NCBI GenBank assembly: GCA_031763025.1
Contig: JASSKH010000003.1
Span: forward strand, 5,260,718-5,324,717
Source: Macrocystis pyrifera
Taxonomy: Eukaryota > Sar > Phaeophyceae > Laminariales > Laminariaceae
DNA: 64,000 nucleotides
Direction of reading: 5' to 3'
Shown: positions 20,931-33,640 of the stretch, one piece after another
How positions within the stretch are numbered: position 1 is the first letter of the stretch
Layout: every line of letters begins with the position of its first letter
Notes under the pieces: model-generated
The model's database searches: none
Told to the model about the DNA's origin: nothing
What the model saw: the letters and a program-made list of their open reading frames with translations, nothing else
Program-made: the position numbers and the translations under genes

Positions 20931-23160
20931 CACTTTATTTACTTTTCTCGTCCGGCCACGAGTCTTCTCTCGCACTCTAGGCTGCGTGGCAGGGAGCCAG
21001 CGTGTACACCACGGCGCAAATGCGAGCCCCGGCCGAGGTCCGTGGCGCGTGCTCTGCGCCTCCGAAGTCGAGAATTCCGGCAAATATCTACGGAGAGTCA
21101 TTCCGACCTGCTCTAGCCAAGCGATAATGGAGACCCCACAAGTTCGAAGATTTTTGTTTGCTGCTGTGGCTGCTGCTGTATCATGTCTGATCACACCGCC
21201 CCTTGAGCTCTCTGCAGAGGCAGTCACGGCAGAGAAACAGTTGTTCTTCAAGCTCTCGCTTTTGTGGCGGCCACGGATAGCGCATTTATTGTGTGTGTGG
21301 GCGATGGTTCCTGTCGATCTAGGAAGTAGGAACGAACACATAAATAATCTCGAGAAAGGTGCAACTAATTGGATGCCGCGCTGGGGCAGGACGACGATTC
21401 GTACGAACTTCTTCCGTATTTCGAAAGCAACGCCCAGCCACGGTGCGCACTGCAACAGCAGCAGCAGCAATACAACAGCAGCAGTGGCAGTGTTCGTATA
21501 GTATGTGTGTGCAGTGTTCACCAGGTCGAGCAACCGAGTTGTCGTGGTCTCGTGTTCTTTTTTTTTCGGTGCAATAGGCTGGGAAACCTACCCGGTCGTG
21601 GCGAGCAGTCAACAATAATCAATCCTCCCGCACGAGCACGAGAATTTCCTCTTGTGAAATTTTCTCTGCGTTGAAAATCTCAAATAATTTTGAAATCGCC
21701 CGTTTTTTTTATCAACCTCACTCAGCAGCAGCAGCAGCAGATACAGCAGCAGATACAGCAGAAGCAATACACGCCTATCGAGCTGTCGAGCGTCATACAT
21801 ACATGTTTCACCTGGGCCGTTTGCCGTACACCACACACCTCACACCGAGCACGTACGTGAACACGAATCTGACTCCCTCGGTCCGTCTACCTTTGCATAC
21901 TGCTTCTTCTACCTGGCCAATAGAAGCAGTAGTAGATAGATGCCCTCTACCGTAGCCTGTACATTTTAAAAAATCATCAGTATAGCCGTAGTAGTTTAGT
22001 ATCAAGTAGTTTGTGGCGAGCATGCTGCTTCTACCTTTAGTACATACAGTAGTACATCTGCGTCTTAGTTGTAGTGGTGTACATTAACATGTTACAGGAA
22101 GAGCAGTATAAAATACAGCAGCAGCAATACACGTCTATCGAGCTGTCGAGCGTCATACATGTTTCACCTGAACCCTTTGACGTACACCACACACCTCACA
22201 CCGAGCACGTACGTGAACACGAATCTGGCTACCTCGGTCCGTCTACCTCTGCATACTGCTTCTTCTACCTGGCCAATAGAAGCAGTAGTAGATAGATGCC
22301 CTCAACCGTAGCCTGTACATTTTAAAAAATCATCAGTAGTGTCGTAGTAGTTTAGCATCAGGTAGTTTGTGGCGTGCATCCTGCTTCTACCTTTAGCACA
22401 TACAGTAGTACATCTGCGTAGTAGTTGTAGTGGTGTACATTAACATGTTACAGTAAGATCAGTATATATAGTAGTCATGTCCCCAACTCATCATGGTACG
22501 CTTGCATGCTGCGTCGACGTTGTATCAAAGCTTTTCTATTATAGGAACAACAGCAGTAGTCGTAGTAGGTATTGTAGTGTTATGTTTTTTCATGCCGCTT
22601 TTACCTCTGACTGACCTGTACTGCATCTATCTACGTAATATTGGTGGTGGTGTACATTTAATATTAATAGTAACAGACAGTATTACATATAGCAGTCATG
22701 CCCCAATCCATGGTACCGCGTGGTTATGTGACCTCTCTGAGGTTGTCTGTATATTGTATTAACGTTTGGTCAGCAGTAGTACTTAGTAGTAGTAATACTG
22801 TAGTAGAATAAGTGTACCAGGCAGTATTTTGTAGAGTGTATGCTGCTTCTACCTGTACTGCATCTGCGTAGTAGTGGTAATGGTGTAGTGTGACGGTATA
22901 TATAGTAAACCCATGCTACCGCGTGCGTGTAGTAGTGTAGTATCCACCACAGAACGAGTACTACTTTGTTCCTGCCGACTACTATTAAGAATTATTACTC
23001 TTTCCTTCGGGCAACATGCTAACCCATGGCTCCCGTTTCCGCCAAGAACAGCTATACGGGTGTTGCCTGTGACTCTCCTTTCGCCTTGCGACGCCCCCGG
23101 GATTTCACGTAACCCACATCCCGAAGGGAAACCTTGTATTACTTCGAATCAAATGGACTT
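20931..23160 (+). repeat. Tandem array, unit 1 (2.23 kb)
   Basis: Begins ttttccggaacacttt; the same junction opens unit 2 (23161) and unit 3 (25594). Shared landmarks are gcgtgtacaccacggcgcaaa, gttcctgtcgatctagg, tccggtgcaataggct-type, cacaccgagcacgtacgtg, gcagtcatgccccaatcc and tccaccacagaacgagtac. It contains an internal direct duplication (21767-22100 / 22112-22450). Open frames inside are not conserved between units, so I do not call genes. Confidence 0.85.
21767..22450 (+). repeat. Internal direct duplication in unit 1, about 345 bp period
   Basis: Two copies: both start gcaatacacg(c/t)ctatcgagc, run through cacaccgagcacgtacgtg, ctacctggccaatagaagc, ttttaaaaaatcatcag and end agttgtagtggtgtacatta. 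Unit 2 has only one corresponding copy (about 24000-24260), so this duplication is specific to unit 1 or was lost in unit 2. Confidence 0.8.
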
Positions 23161-25593
<2,433 letters not shown>

Positions 25594-26180
25594 TTTTTTT
25601 CCGGAATACTTTAATTTTCTCGCCCGCCCGCGAGTCTTCTCTCGCACTCTAGGCTGCGTGGCACACTGGGAGCCCGCGTGTACACCACGGCGCAAATGCG
25701 AGCCCCGACCGAGGTCCGTGGCGCGTGCTCTGGGCCTCCGACGTCGAGAATCTGGCAAATAACTACGGGGAGTCATTCGGACCTGCTATAGAGCCAAGCT
25801 GGACAATGGAGACCCTACAACTATTACAGAATTATGTCCGCTGCTAGCTGCTGCTGTATCATGTGTCTGATCACACCGTCCCTTGAGCTCTCTACAGAGA
25901 CAGCCACGGCACAGCAACAGTCGTTCATCAAGCTCTTCCGTTGTGGCGGCCACGGACAGCTCATTTTTTGTGTGTATGCGTGTGTGGGCCGTGACTTTTG
26001 TCAACCTAGGAAGTATGCACGAACACTACATACATACATAATCTCGAGAAAGGTGTGCTGCGCAGGGGCAGGACGACGATTCGTAGTCAACTCACATTTC
26101 CTATTTATCTAAAAGCAACGTGCAGCCACGGTGCGAACGACAACAGCAGCAGCAGTACAACAGCAGTGTTCGCATAGTAT
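25594..26180 (+). repeat. Tandem array, unit 3 (truncated)
   Basis: Corresponds to the first about 590 bp of units 1 and 2 (from ccggaatactttaattttctcg through the acaacagcagcagcag stretch) and stops at 26180, just before a MITE-A copy at 26213. Confidence 0.8.
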
Positions 26181-26212
26181 GATGTTATTGGCTGGACGTT
26201 TTAAAATAGAGG

Positions 26213-26383
26213 CTTTTCGCCAAAATCAGGTATAACATACCTGTGTGGCCACGTTTCGGCCAAATTCTGTTGTTACATGCTAAAAACAAGTACAAAAAAA
26301 CACACCCCAGGAGCCCTGATATTGACCAGGCTGACGTCGTAACTGATTTTGTCTCGACAAGGCCATGGTATACCTGACTTTTC
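26213..26383. repeat. MITE-A copy 2
   Basis: Inverted repeat ttcgccaaaatcaggtata...ggtatacctgacttttc, with the inner gtaactgattttgtctcgac matching copy 1 at 1296-1451. About 170 bp, no ORF. Confidence 0.6.
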
Positions 26384-26441
26384 CCGCCTGTTTCGGCACT
26401 GCGACAAAAAGTAGGGCAATTTTCTTGAATACGACGCATTC

Positions 26442-27218
26442 TTGTTGGTCAATACCCGATCATATAAGGGGTTTACCGAGCGAGATAGATTACGACTTTG
26501 GATTAGGACGATGTCTATTATTGGCCAAGAGGCCAAAATCACCCCCGAAATCGCCCCGAAGCTCGAATTGCGTTCACTGGACTGTCAAGTTTCGTGTACG
26601 AGCGGCACCTTTCTCGCGGCGCCAACACATCATCAGCGGCAGAGCAGTAGCGGCACAGCAGAAGCAAGAGCAGCACAGCAGTACATAACAGTAGCAGCAG
26701 CAGCAGCAGACCAGGCAGTCAGAGGTCTCCGCGTCAGGCTCCAGACGCCGAAGAGGAGGAGCAGTGCCAGGAAGAGCACCAACGGCCTCGAGCAGCAGCA
26801 CCCGCAAAGCAACCGGCTTCAAGGGGAAGGCCGCTCTACTACTGTAGACAGAAGCACCAGTGCCAGCACTATCGACAGCAAGCAGCAGCAGCAGCAACAA
26901 CAACAACCACCACATCAGCTGCAGCAACAGCACCAGCAACAGCACCAGCAGCACCAGCAGCAGCAACAGCAGCAGGCCAGGCAGCAGCAGGAAGCAGCCG
27001 ACCAGGCAGCTCGAGCTCTCGTACGAGACCAGGCTCAGGATTTACGTGGGCAACGGCTTGAAGCCGCACATTCTGTTGTACTCACAGGTGAACTGCGGGT
27101 TGTATTACTGTGTTTTTATTATACACGCTTGATCCAGGGCACAGCGACACAACTGCCAGCTTGGCAGTGTTATCACAGTGGTCAAGAGCAGACTTGTCTG
27201 CTTCGTCAGAACGAGTGA
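26442..27218 (+). CDS. Gln-rich open frame, function unknown
   Basis: 258 codons. Residues 1-60 are ordinary mixed sequence, 60-140 are Ala/Gln/Arg-rich, 140-200 are mostly Gln with His, then a charged helix-like stretch (EAADQAARALVRDQAQDLRGQRLE). I recognise no domain. ctcacag/gtgaac at 27080-27092 could be a splice donor, so the last about 43 codons may be intron. A further in-frame-looking segment after an acceptor-like ccctacgcttcag (ends 27331) encodes MENELTAVIQPALLLQTLDM. It could be a host gene exon or a decayed gag (Gln tracts also occur in both copia gags here). Confidence 0.3.
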   Translation: MLVNTRSYKGFTERDRLRLWIRTMSIIGQEAKITPEIAPKLELRSLDCQVSCTSGTFLAAPTHHQRQSSSGTAEARAAQQYITVAAAAADQAVRGLRVRLQTPKRRSSARKSTNGLEQQHPQSNRLQGEGRSTTVDRSTSASTIDSKQQQQQQQQPPHQLQQQHQQQHQQHQQQQQQQARQQQEAADQAARALVRDQAQDLRGQRLEAAHSVVLTGELRVVLLCFYYTRLIQGTATQLPAWQCYHSGQEQTCLLRQNE

Positions 27219-27599
27219 CACGGCTTGTTTTTTCTACAAGACTCGACATCGCCTCGACCGGTCGTCCGTCGTCCGTCTCGCTTGTTGAATCCATCCCCAG
27301 ATGATTCCTGTGCTGACCGCCCTACGCTTCAGGAGGCGACGGGGATCAGCGCGTACATGGAGAACGAGCTGACCGCCGTGATCCAGCCTGCCCTTCTTCT
27401 CCAAACGCTGGATATGCAGTCCCTGCTGAGTATCGTGTTCGACCCCCCCCGCCGCCGCCGCCGTGCTGCTGCCCATGTCCTTCGTAGGAGCGACCAGTCG
27501 GGTGGAAACGGGGGTTCTTGGTGTAGACGCGGGTGGGAGACGATCGACCCGGGGGGCAAAACGTGGCGGCCACAGGATTCTACACTGTTTGACCTTGTC

Positions 27600-27960
27600 G
27601 TGGGCACGCCGTGGCATTGCCATGGTACCGTCCATGACATATCATGGCATCACCACGGCATCCCATGGCGTGGCATAAGATTCCATGTTACGCCGTGAGG
27701 GTTGCCATGGCATGGCATGGGTAGTATGCCATGGCAACCCCCGCGGCTCACTCCACGGCAACCCCACGGCATGTCATGCCAACCCCCACGGCACCCCAAT
27801 ATCCACGGCACCTAGGTTAGGGTTGGGGTTGGGGTTAAGGTTAGGGTTAGGGTCCCATGGTATGCCGTGGAGGTCCGTGGAAGATTCCGTGGTATGCCGT
27901 GGAAGATGTCGTGGAAGGTTTTGCCGCAGGTGGTGCCACGGCATGCCACGGCATATCGCG
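27600..27960. repeat. CCATGG/CACGGCAT-rich block around a telomere-like tract
   Basis: Dense short repeats of catggcatgg, ccatggcaacccc, cacggcatgcc and ccgtggaag. The motif orientation inverts across the TTAGGG tract at 27816-27853: catccca/ccacggca types to the left, tatgccgtgg types to the right. Non-coding. Confidence 0.6.
27816..27853 (+). repeat. Interstitial telomere-like tract (TTAGGG variants)
   Basis: Six TTAGGG-type units including TTGGGG and TTAAGG variants. Too short and embedded to be a chromosome end. Confidence 0.85.
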
Positions 27961-29044
27961 AAAAAAAAAGTAATGTACATACAGTTGCCGAACAGCGCCA
28001 TTCCGTTGTCCCGCTGCACGAGCGCTAGTCTCAACGACACACAAAGGGACTCGTCTGTGTTCATACGTTTTTCTTCGTGCCCCACGCGGCCCCTGTGACC
28101 ACGTTTCAGTGGGCGCCGACGAGGAAGATGGTACTGCTGAAAACGACTGGTCCAGTCCTGGTGCGTGACGAGGCGGTAGCCTGGAGGCAAAACTCAGACG
28201 CCCTGATCTCGTGAGAGTTGTCGCTAGACAGCACCGACGCACATGTGACTGTACAATACAATTTCCTGTTGAGGTTAGAGTGGTGTGCCCATCCAGTAAC
28301 GGACGAATGTGCTGTCAGAAGTGTTGGAGGTCCATCTTCCACTCCCATGAATGGTTGGAGAAGATTCGTCGAGTGGGTTTCATACAGGACGGCGAAGGAC
28401 GCCGCCCTGACCGCGTACCGACCGATGGCTGGTGATTTTCTCGACCTCTAGACGTTAGATGGGTACGGTAACGTCGTTCTCGGTGACGTGTAGTTATTGA
28501 GGAGATACGGTGTTATTCCCGCGAAGAAATGCAGCGGGAGGTCAGAGCTGTCGTCGGAATTTGCGCAAGACCTGCAGCGAGACACGGAAACTCAGCAGGG
28601 CGAGGTCACGCCAGGCATGTCGTTCGGAGAGTCGAGGTAACGACGCTTGGCGGTCACAGGGCGACACTTCATGTAGACGGAAATCAGATATTATCACAGC
28701 TCGCGTACTAAACACGTGGCATTCAGGTATTTAAACATTGGCGAGATGATCAAGGAGGGAAACATGAGCCTTCAACGCATACCGATGGAGAGCCAGCTCG
28801 CGGACCTGGACCTCACGTTCCTCGACAAACAGCTGCACCTGTGCTTGATCGTGCTTATCAATGAGTATCAGTTGTAAATCGAGGGCCGCAACATCCAAAG
28901 TATCATCAACTTTGAGGTCTCTCCGGCGATAGCACGAAGAGGTCTGGGCGAAACGAAACGCGCGACTATTTTTCTCCAGCAAGCACTGGTGATCGGTAGC
29001 CCTTGAATGGTCGGTGGGTTCGTATCTTAGTGTTGTTTACAGCG
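27961..29044. other. No firm gene; possible exon fragments
   Basis: Several short frames look mildly protein-like on the plus strand: 28140-28200 reads LLKTTGPVLVRDEAVAWRQN, 28218-28451 is open, and 28745-28877 starts MIKEGNMSLQRIP. None has a recognised domain, and splice sites cannot be settled by eye. They could be exons of one gene with the Gln-rich frame at 26.4 kb, or relics. Confidence 0.25.
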
Positions 29045-29265
29045 AGTGCCGGTGACGGTTAGCCATGGTAGGCACTTTAGTCACGTTTCTATCACTTGCA
29101 ACATGTGTTGATTTCCGTTTGGGCGTGATCGGCCCTTTAGTCGTATGTCTATCGCTTGCAGCAAGTGCTCATCATCGTTACATATGATCGACACCTTTGT
29201 CAAGTCCCTGTCAATTCCATCAAGTGCGGGTTATCGTTAGGCCTAATCGGTAAACTGGTATGCAC
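29045..29265 (+). repeat. Degenerate minisatellite, about 65-70 bp unit
   Basis: About three units built on ggttagccatggtaggcac / cttta-gtcacgtttctatcac / ttgcaacatgtgttgat, then cgtgatcggccctttagtcg, tatcgcttgcagcaagtg and atgatcgacacctttgtc. Diverged; no coding role seen. Confidence 0.5.
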
Positions 29266-30522
29266 CTCCATTGGGGAGAAGCGTTAAGAGTAGTTGAGTA
29301 GCCTCTACATACCGCAGTCAAAGCTCAGAAGAAGTAGTGACGGCTAGCAATAGTAACAGCAATGAGCTGCACAACTGTTGTGATAAAGATGTTGCCTATC
29401 GATAGCAGTTCGTTTTACAAGTACACCCAGGATGAAACGCGGTGCAATAGGAGCACAGGCTATGACGGGTCCGAGTTCTAACGGAACCTCTGAAATAACG
29501 CGGCGACACCACGAGCAGTTCGGAAGACAGCCCAGTAGATCTAGATTTTGCGAAACCGGCCGAAACTCCAGTAGCTCTGGACGCGGTGGCATCGAGGACA
29601 GCCCATAAGCTGCCACTCCTCACATATCATTACAGGATCGGTGTAGACTCCAGCAAGTCTCTGATTCTGCATAATGCATTGATTCTTTATCTTTTACCAA
29701 CGCACCAGCCTGAATGTTAATCAGACCCAGCCTCAAAATCTGCGACCACTTCGATTCGGGGGGACGCACAACGATCCCTGATACAACGTAAAAATGGTGT
29801 ACTGCTTGTGGCTGAACTCACGAATACCACGACAAGAAAACCTCCTCTTGGTTTGAGCACTGTGTCTGGGCCAACGCAATCCCAGGGTACATTGTTGGGT
29901 CCCACCGCCTTTCCAACCCCTCGGTTGGAACTCTGCAAGCATAGACGGGATTGCCCTCCTAAGCGTATTTCATGCTGGCCCGTCAAGAATACAATCGATA
30001 CGGAGAATGACGGTCAGCCGCACGACATCGAATCGTTCGCTGTAGTAGTAGACTATTGCGTGTGCTGCTTGCGAAACACGTTTTCTGTTAAGAAACCTTT
30101 CTTTATATCGATCATAGTCCATGAAAAAGGCGCAATATTGGCGCCGCCGCCGTCACGGAAGGCACATATCCCATTTTGGGGGAATATCTCGTGCCCCACT
30201 CCAAGCGAAGTTCCCATCACACATACATAGTACACACGGAGATTAGTTTGTGCGCAAAACAAACCCTTACCTGCTCTAGGTTACCGCGCTATATAGTCGA
30301 CTTTGGTTGTCTGTCGACAGTATTGTTTCGGTGGTCTCCAACAGCGCTACAAGTAACTCCATCCACGAAACCAACAACATCAAGGTACGAAGGCATTAAG
30401 AAATACCACCTACTGGCAAGGACTACAAGGTGTGGAATACACGTTAGTTCGCACTATCGACGCCCGGCTGAGATCACTGAATTCACAAAGCAACCGTTGG
30501 CATTATTTACCATCTGAACGAT
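29266..30522. other. Downstream flank of the EsV-1-7 gene; no feature seen
   Basis: No repeat family or gene recognised. Short open frames on both strands lack family features. Transcript ends or introns of neighbouring host genes could lie here. Confidence 0.4.
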
Positions 30523-31864
30523 TCAAAACAAACACTCAGTTTTCACAACGAACGAGGGGCTGGGTATGGCACGGTAAGACGAGCTGGAAGAACCGGACGT
30601 ATTTCGAGCCGTCCGCACAGTGCACACAAACCCGGTGCGGAGTGGGCCGTGCTCGGTACAGTGGGTAGGCTGCTTCCCGCGTAGACCCCACCGCGATACT
30701 TTCTTACAGCCCAACACCATGCATCTGGCTTTGAAGTTGATGATATGGCCGCCCAAGAGATCGCTCTTGTGGTGCGAGCACACAGTGGGCGCGCCGTTGG
30801 TTGGTACACCCCAGCTTCGTAGCCTAGGGCAGGATTCATGTGAGCAGCGCTGGCTGCGAATGTCCACCATGCCCTCGGCAGCATGTTGCTTGCAGTACCC
30901 CCGCCGACTTGCTGCCCTCAAAGTTGTAGCTCGGCCACCGAGTGCAGGAGTCATGTACGCAAAGTTTGCGGTTAACATCAACCATGCCCTTCTCGGCATG
31001 TGTCTTGCAGTACATCGCCGAGGGACTGCCCTTCACGTTGAAACTCGGCCGCTTGTTGCAAGAGTCACTCGAGCAACGCCTGCTGTGAACGGTCACCATA
31101 CCGTCCTGAGAATGCTGCTTGCAGAACCTGGCGGATTTGCTACCCTCAAAGTTGTAGCTCGGCCCCCGAGTGCAAGAGTCATGTGCGCAACGCCTGCTGC
31201 GAACGTCCATCATGCCTTCTTCCGCATGTTGCTTGCAGTACGCCGCCTTCTTGCTACCCTCGATATTGTAGCTCGGCCCCTTAGTGCAAGAACCATGCAA
31301 GCAACGCCTACTGCAAACGTCTATCATGCCACCCCGCGCATGCTTCTTGCAGTACAACGCGGTCTTGCTGCCCTGGACATTGAAGTTCGGTTTTTTCGTG
31401 CACGAATCATGTAAGCAGCGCCTACTAACGATGTCCACCATGCCTTGCTCAGCGTGCTTCTTGCAGTACACCGCCGGCGTGCTCCCCTCGAAGTTGTAGC
31501 ACGGTCGGGTCGTACATAAGTGATTCAAACAATGCCTGTTGCTGCTAACGTTAACCATACCCTCTTCAGAGTGGATCCTGCAGTACACGGCCATCTTGCT
31601 GCCCTCAATATTGAAGCATGGTCGTTTCAGGCAGGAATCGTGCGAACAACGCCTGTTGATGACGTCTATCATACCATCTTCAGCGTGCTGCCTGCAGTAC
31701 CCAGCCGTTGTGCTTCCCTGTACGTTGAACCTAGGAATCTTCGTGCAGGAGGGATGCGAGCACTGATTCATGTTCCCACACGATTGTTGGGGGGCAATGC
31801 CTGCGGGGCAAACAAGGACCGGATGCAGGGCACAACGAATGAGGCGCCGGCGGAGGTCGCACAT
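30523..31864 (-). CDS. EsV-1-7 repeat protein, 10 repeats, one frameshift
   Basis: Two overlapping minus frames (31864-30836 and 30999-30523) together encode ten tandem units of about 38 residues, each C-x4-C-x16-C-x2-H followed by GM(V/I/M)DV and RR, for example CSHDSCLKRP...YCRIH. Units 1-7 and half of 8 are in the first frame. The second half of unit 8 and divergent units 9 and 10 are in the second. The switch is at a run of five C (30898-30902); one surplus base explains it, either a sequencing error or a mutation. Conserved Cys/His suggest metal binding. The family includes IMMEDIATE UPRIGHT of Ectocarpus, which controls early body plan; the molecular role is unknown. The Met at 31864 is uncertain: gtttgccccgcag ending at 31801 looks like a splice acceptor, and a Met just before unit 1 lies at 31771. 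Confidence 0.85.
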
Positions 31865-32044
31865 ACTTGCGATTCGTGGCTTTGATACCTTACGATGGAG
31901 TAGACGCCCATCTATCTATGTAAAAGCCGTACTGTCACAGTACTTGCGCCTCTTGCGATAGAATAAGATACTCGTCCAAATCCTGGCATGCCACCAAGCA
32001 GTGCGGCCAGTGTATTTCTCCCTGCTGTTTAAACCGGTTGTACA
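31865..32044. other. Upstream flank of the EsV-1-7 gene
   Basis: Short intergenic or intronic stretch; no promoter element can be assigned by eye. Confidence 0.4.
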
Positions 32045-32315
32045 CATTCATACCCATACCCGGAACTTCTGTAAGTTATGTACGACATTCATGCCCGTAG
32101 CCGGAACGTCTGTTAGTTCTGCACGCCCGTGTTACAACACCCGGGGTACTGGTACAACATTTTTATACCTGCCCGGAACTTCTGTAAGTTCTGTGCGCCG
32201 GTGCCACAATACTCGGAACAGCTGTGAGTTCTGTAAGACTTCTATACCCGTACCCAGAACTCCTGCGAGTTCTCTACGACATACATACTCGTACCCGGAA
32301 CTGCTGTAAGTTCTG
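32045..32315 (+). repeat. Degenerate minisatellite, about 55 bp unit
   Basis: Five or so units around (t)acccg-gaacttctgtaagttctg with cgacattcatacccgta spacers. The open frame over it (32001-32309) only reflects the repeat. Confidence 0.6.
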
Positions 32316-32872
32316 CGAGGCTGTTACCTGGTACATAATACCCGGGGCACGGATGTACCTTTGTCAGGTGACCTGGGAGCACGGTACGTGTCCCGGTGCA
32401 ACCCCCGGAGCGCCATATTAGGGACAGGTACGTCGATGATACGGACGAATCCGTTTGTACTCGTACTCAATGGGGAAATAATGTTTTTTTGTTGTATACG
32501 TGGTGTTACAGTACGTGTGAAAGTAACACATGATAGGTACGTACGTACTATAACTTAATTTGACTTCCGACACTGTTCAGGGCGCTTTATGCATTCAGAA
32601 TAAAAAGCCGGCACAATTTGTCGAATACTGTACACCAGCAGTGTAACCCAATCAATTCTACTTTCCTGCGTATACTCAATCCAATACACCCTTCCACTTT
32701 TCCTTGACCCAATTTTAGAGCAAACCTGGTACATACATACTGACTGCGCGGTATAATGAAGCATTTTATACTCTGGATATACCATAAAAAGGGGGAAAAC
32801 AAATAAAGTCCTTGGCTCTTGCAATGTTGGTCTCACTCTGTACCAGTATTTAACATGCAGTACTATCATACT
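32316..32872. other. No feature seen
   Basis: Ordinary-looking A/T-rich sequence up to the Foldback-like element; short open frames only. Confidence 0.4.
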
Positions 32873-33014
32873 CTGGACAATTCCTACGTCAATAATAGTC
32901 TATTGTGTCTACAATTGATTTAGGAGTCTGTCTGTCAATTGGAATCGTCTTGACGATTGGTTTCAGTGACTGTCTATTGTTTGGAATTGTCCAGGCAATT
33001 GATGTCGGCGATTC

Positions 33015-33088
33015 GTTTAGTACCGCAGTCCCGTTTTGGGGACAAATACTTAGAAATAGGGGGGTTTGTCCCCAAAATGAGACTGGTT
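33015..33088. repeat. MITE-C copy 2, partial, in the left Foldback arm
   Basis: tttagtaccgcagtcccg ... ggggacaaat ... tttgtccccaaaatgagac. It lacks the outer ends of copies 3 and 4, and no counterpart is visible in the right arm, so it entered after the inverted structure formed or was lost from one side. Confidence 0.75.
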
Positions 33089-33359
33089 ACAGAATGGTTA
33101 ATGGAAAATTGTCCAGACAATTGATTTCGGCGATTGTCCACTAATTGGAATTGTCTTAGACAGTTGATTTCGGGTGCTGTCTATGAAATAGATTTGCCTT
33201 TACAATTCAGTTTGGGTGCTGCTTACTAAACGGGATTGTCCGACCAATTGATTCCGGGTGCTGTCAATCGAATGGAATTATCCCAACGGACTTCGGCGAT
33301 TGGAAAGCAGTTGGAAATGTCCGCACAATTCATTTCAGATGCCGCTCAAAAAATCAATT

Positions 33360-33640
33360 ACTCGAGAGATGTCATGGCCTTGTACCTGCTTGGTATACTC
33401 TGATAGACACTCCTAAGTGAATTGATGCTGCTCGTATTAAGGAACAATACAGCAGTGGTACCTTGCAAATGATTGGGTATACAGGGAACTTCACGTTATG
33501 TTGTAGAGGCAATACAATTATTAATAGTAGCGTGGTATTGTGGTATACTGACCAGATCAACTGTAGCTCTGCAAGTGGCTGCCAGCTTTCAAATGACAGA
33601 GCTCTCTTAAACTCGATTGTACCGGTAATTCCAACTATTA
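33360..33640. repeat. Foldback left-arm unique block
   Basis: Non-subrepeat segment (ggccttgtacctgc ... ctgccagctttcaaatgac) whose inverted partner lies at about 35590-35870. Visible mismatches suggest around 85-90% identity, so the inverted pair is not recent. Confidence 0.75.

Noticed and set aside
20863..21533. 212- and 219-codon frames on opposite strands in tandem unit 1
   Set aside because: They are not preserved in units 2 and 3 despite clear DNA similarity, so there is no sign of selection on protein.
30620..31414. 264-codon plus-strand frame opposite the EsV-1-7 gene
   Set aside because: Antisense shadow of the Cys-rich repeats; the minus frame has the regular motif.
30523..31864. 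Viral insertion suggested by the EsV-1-7 name
   Set aside because: No other viral gene is near, the motif is abundant in brown algal nuclear genomes, and neighbours are nuclear transposons.
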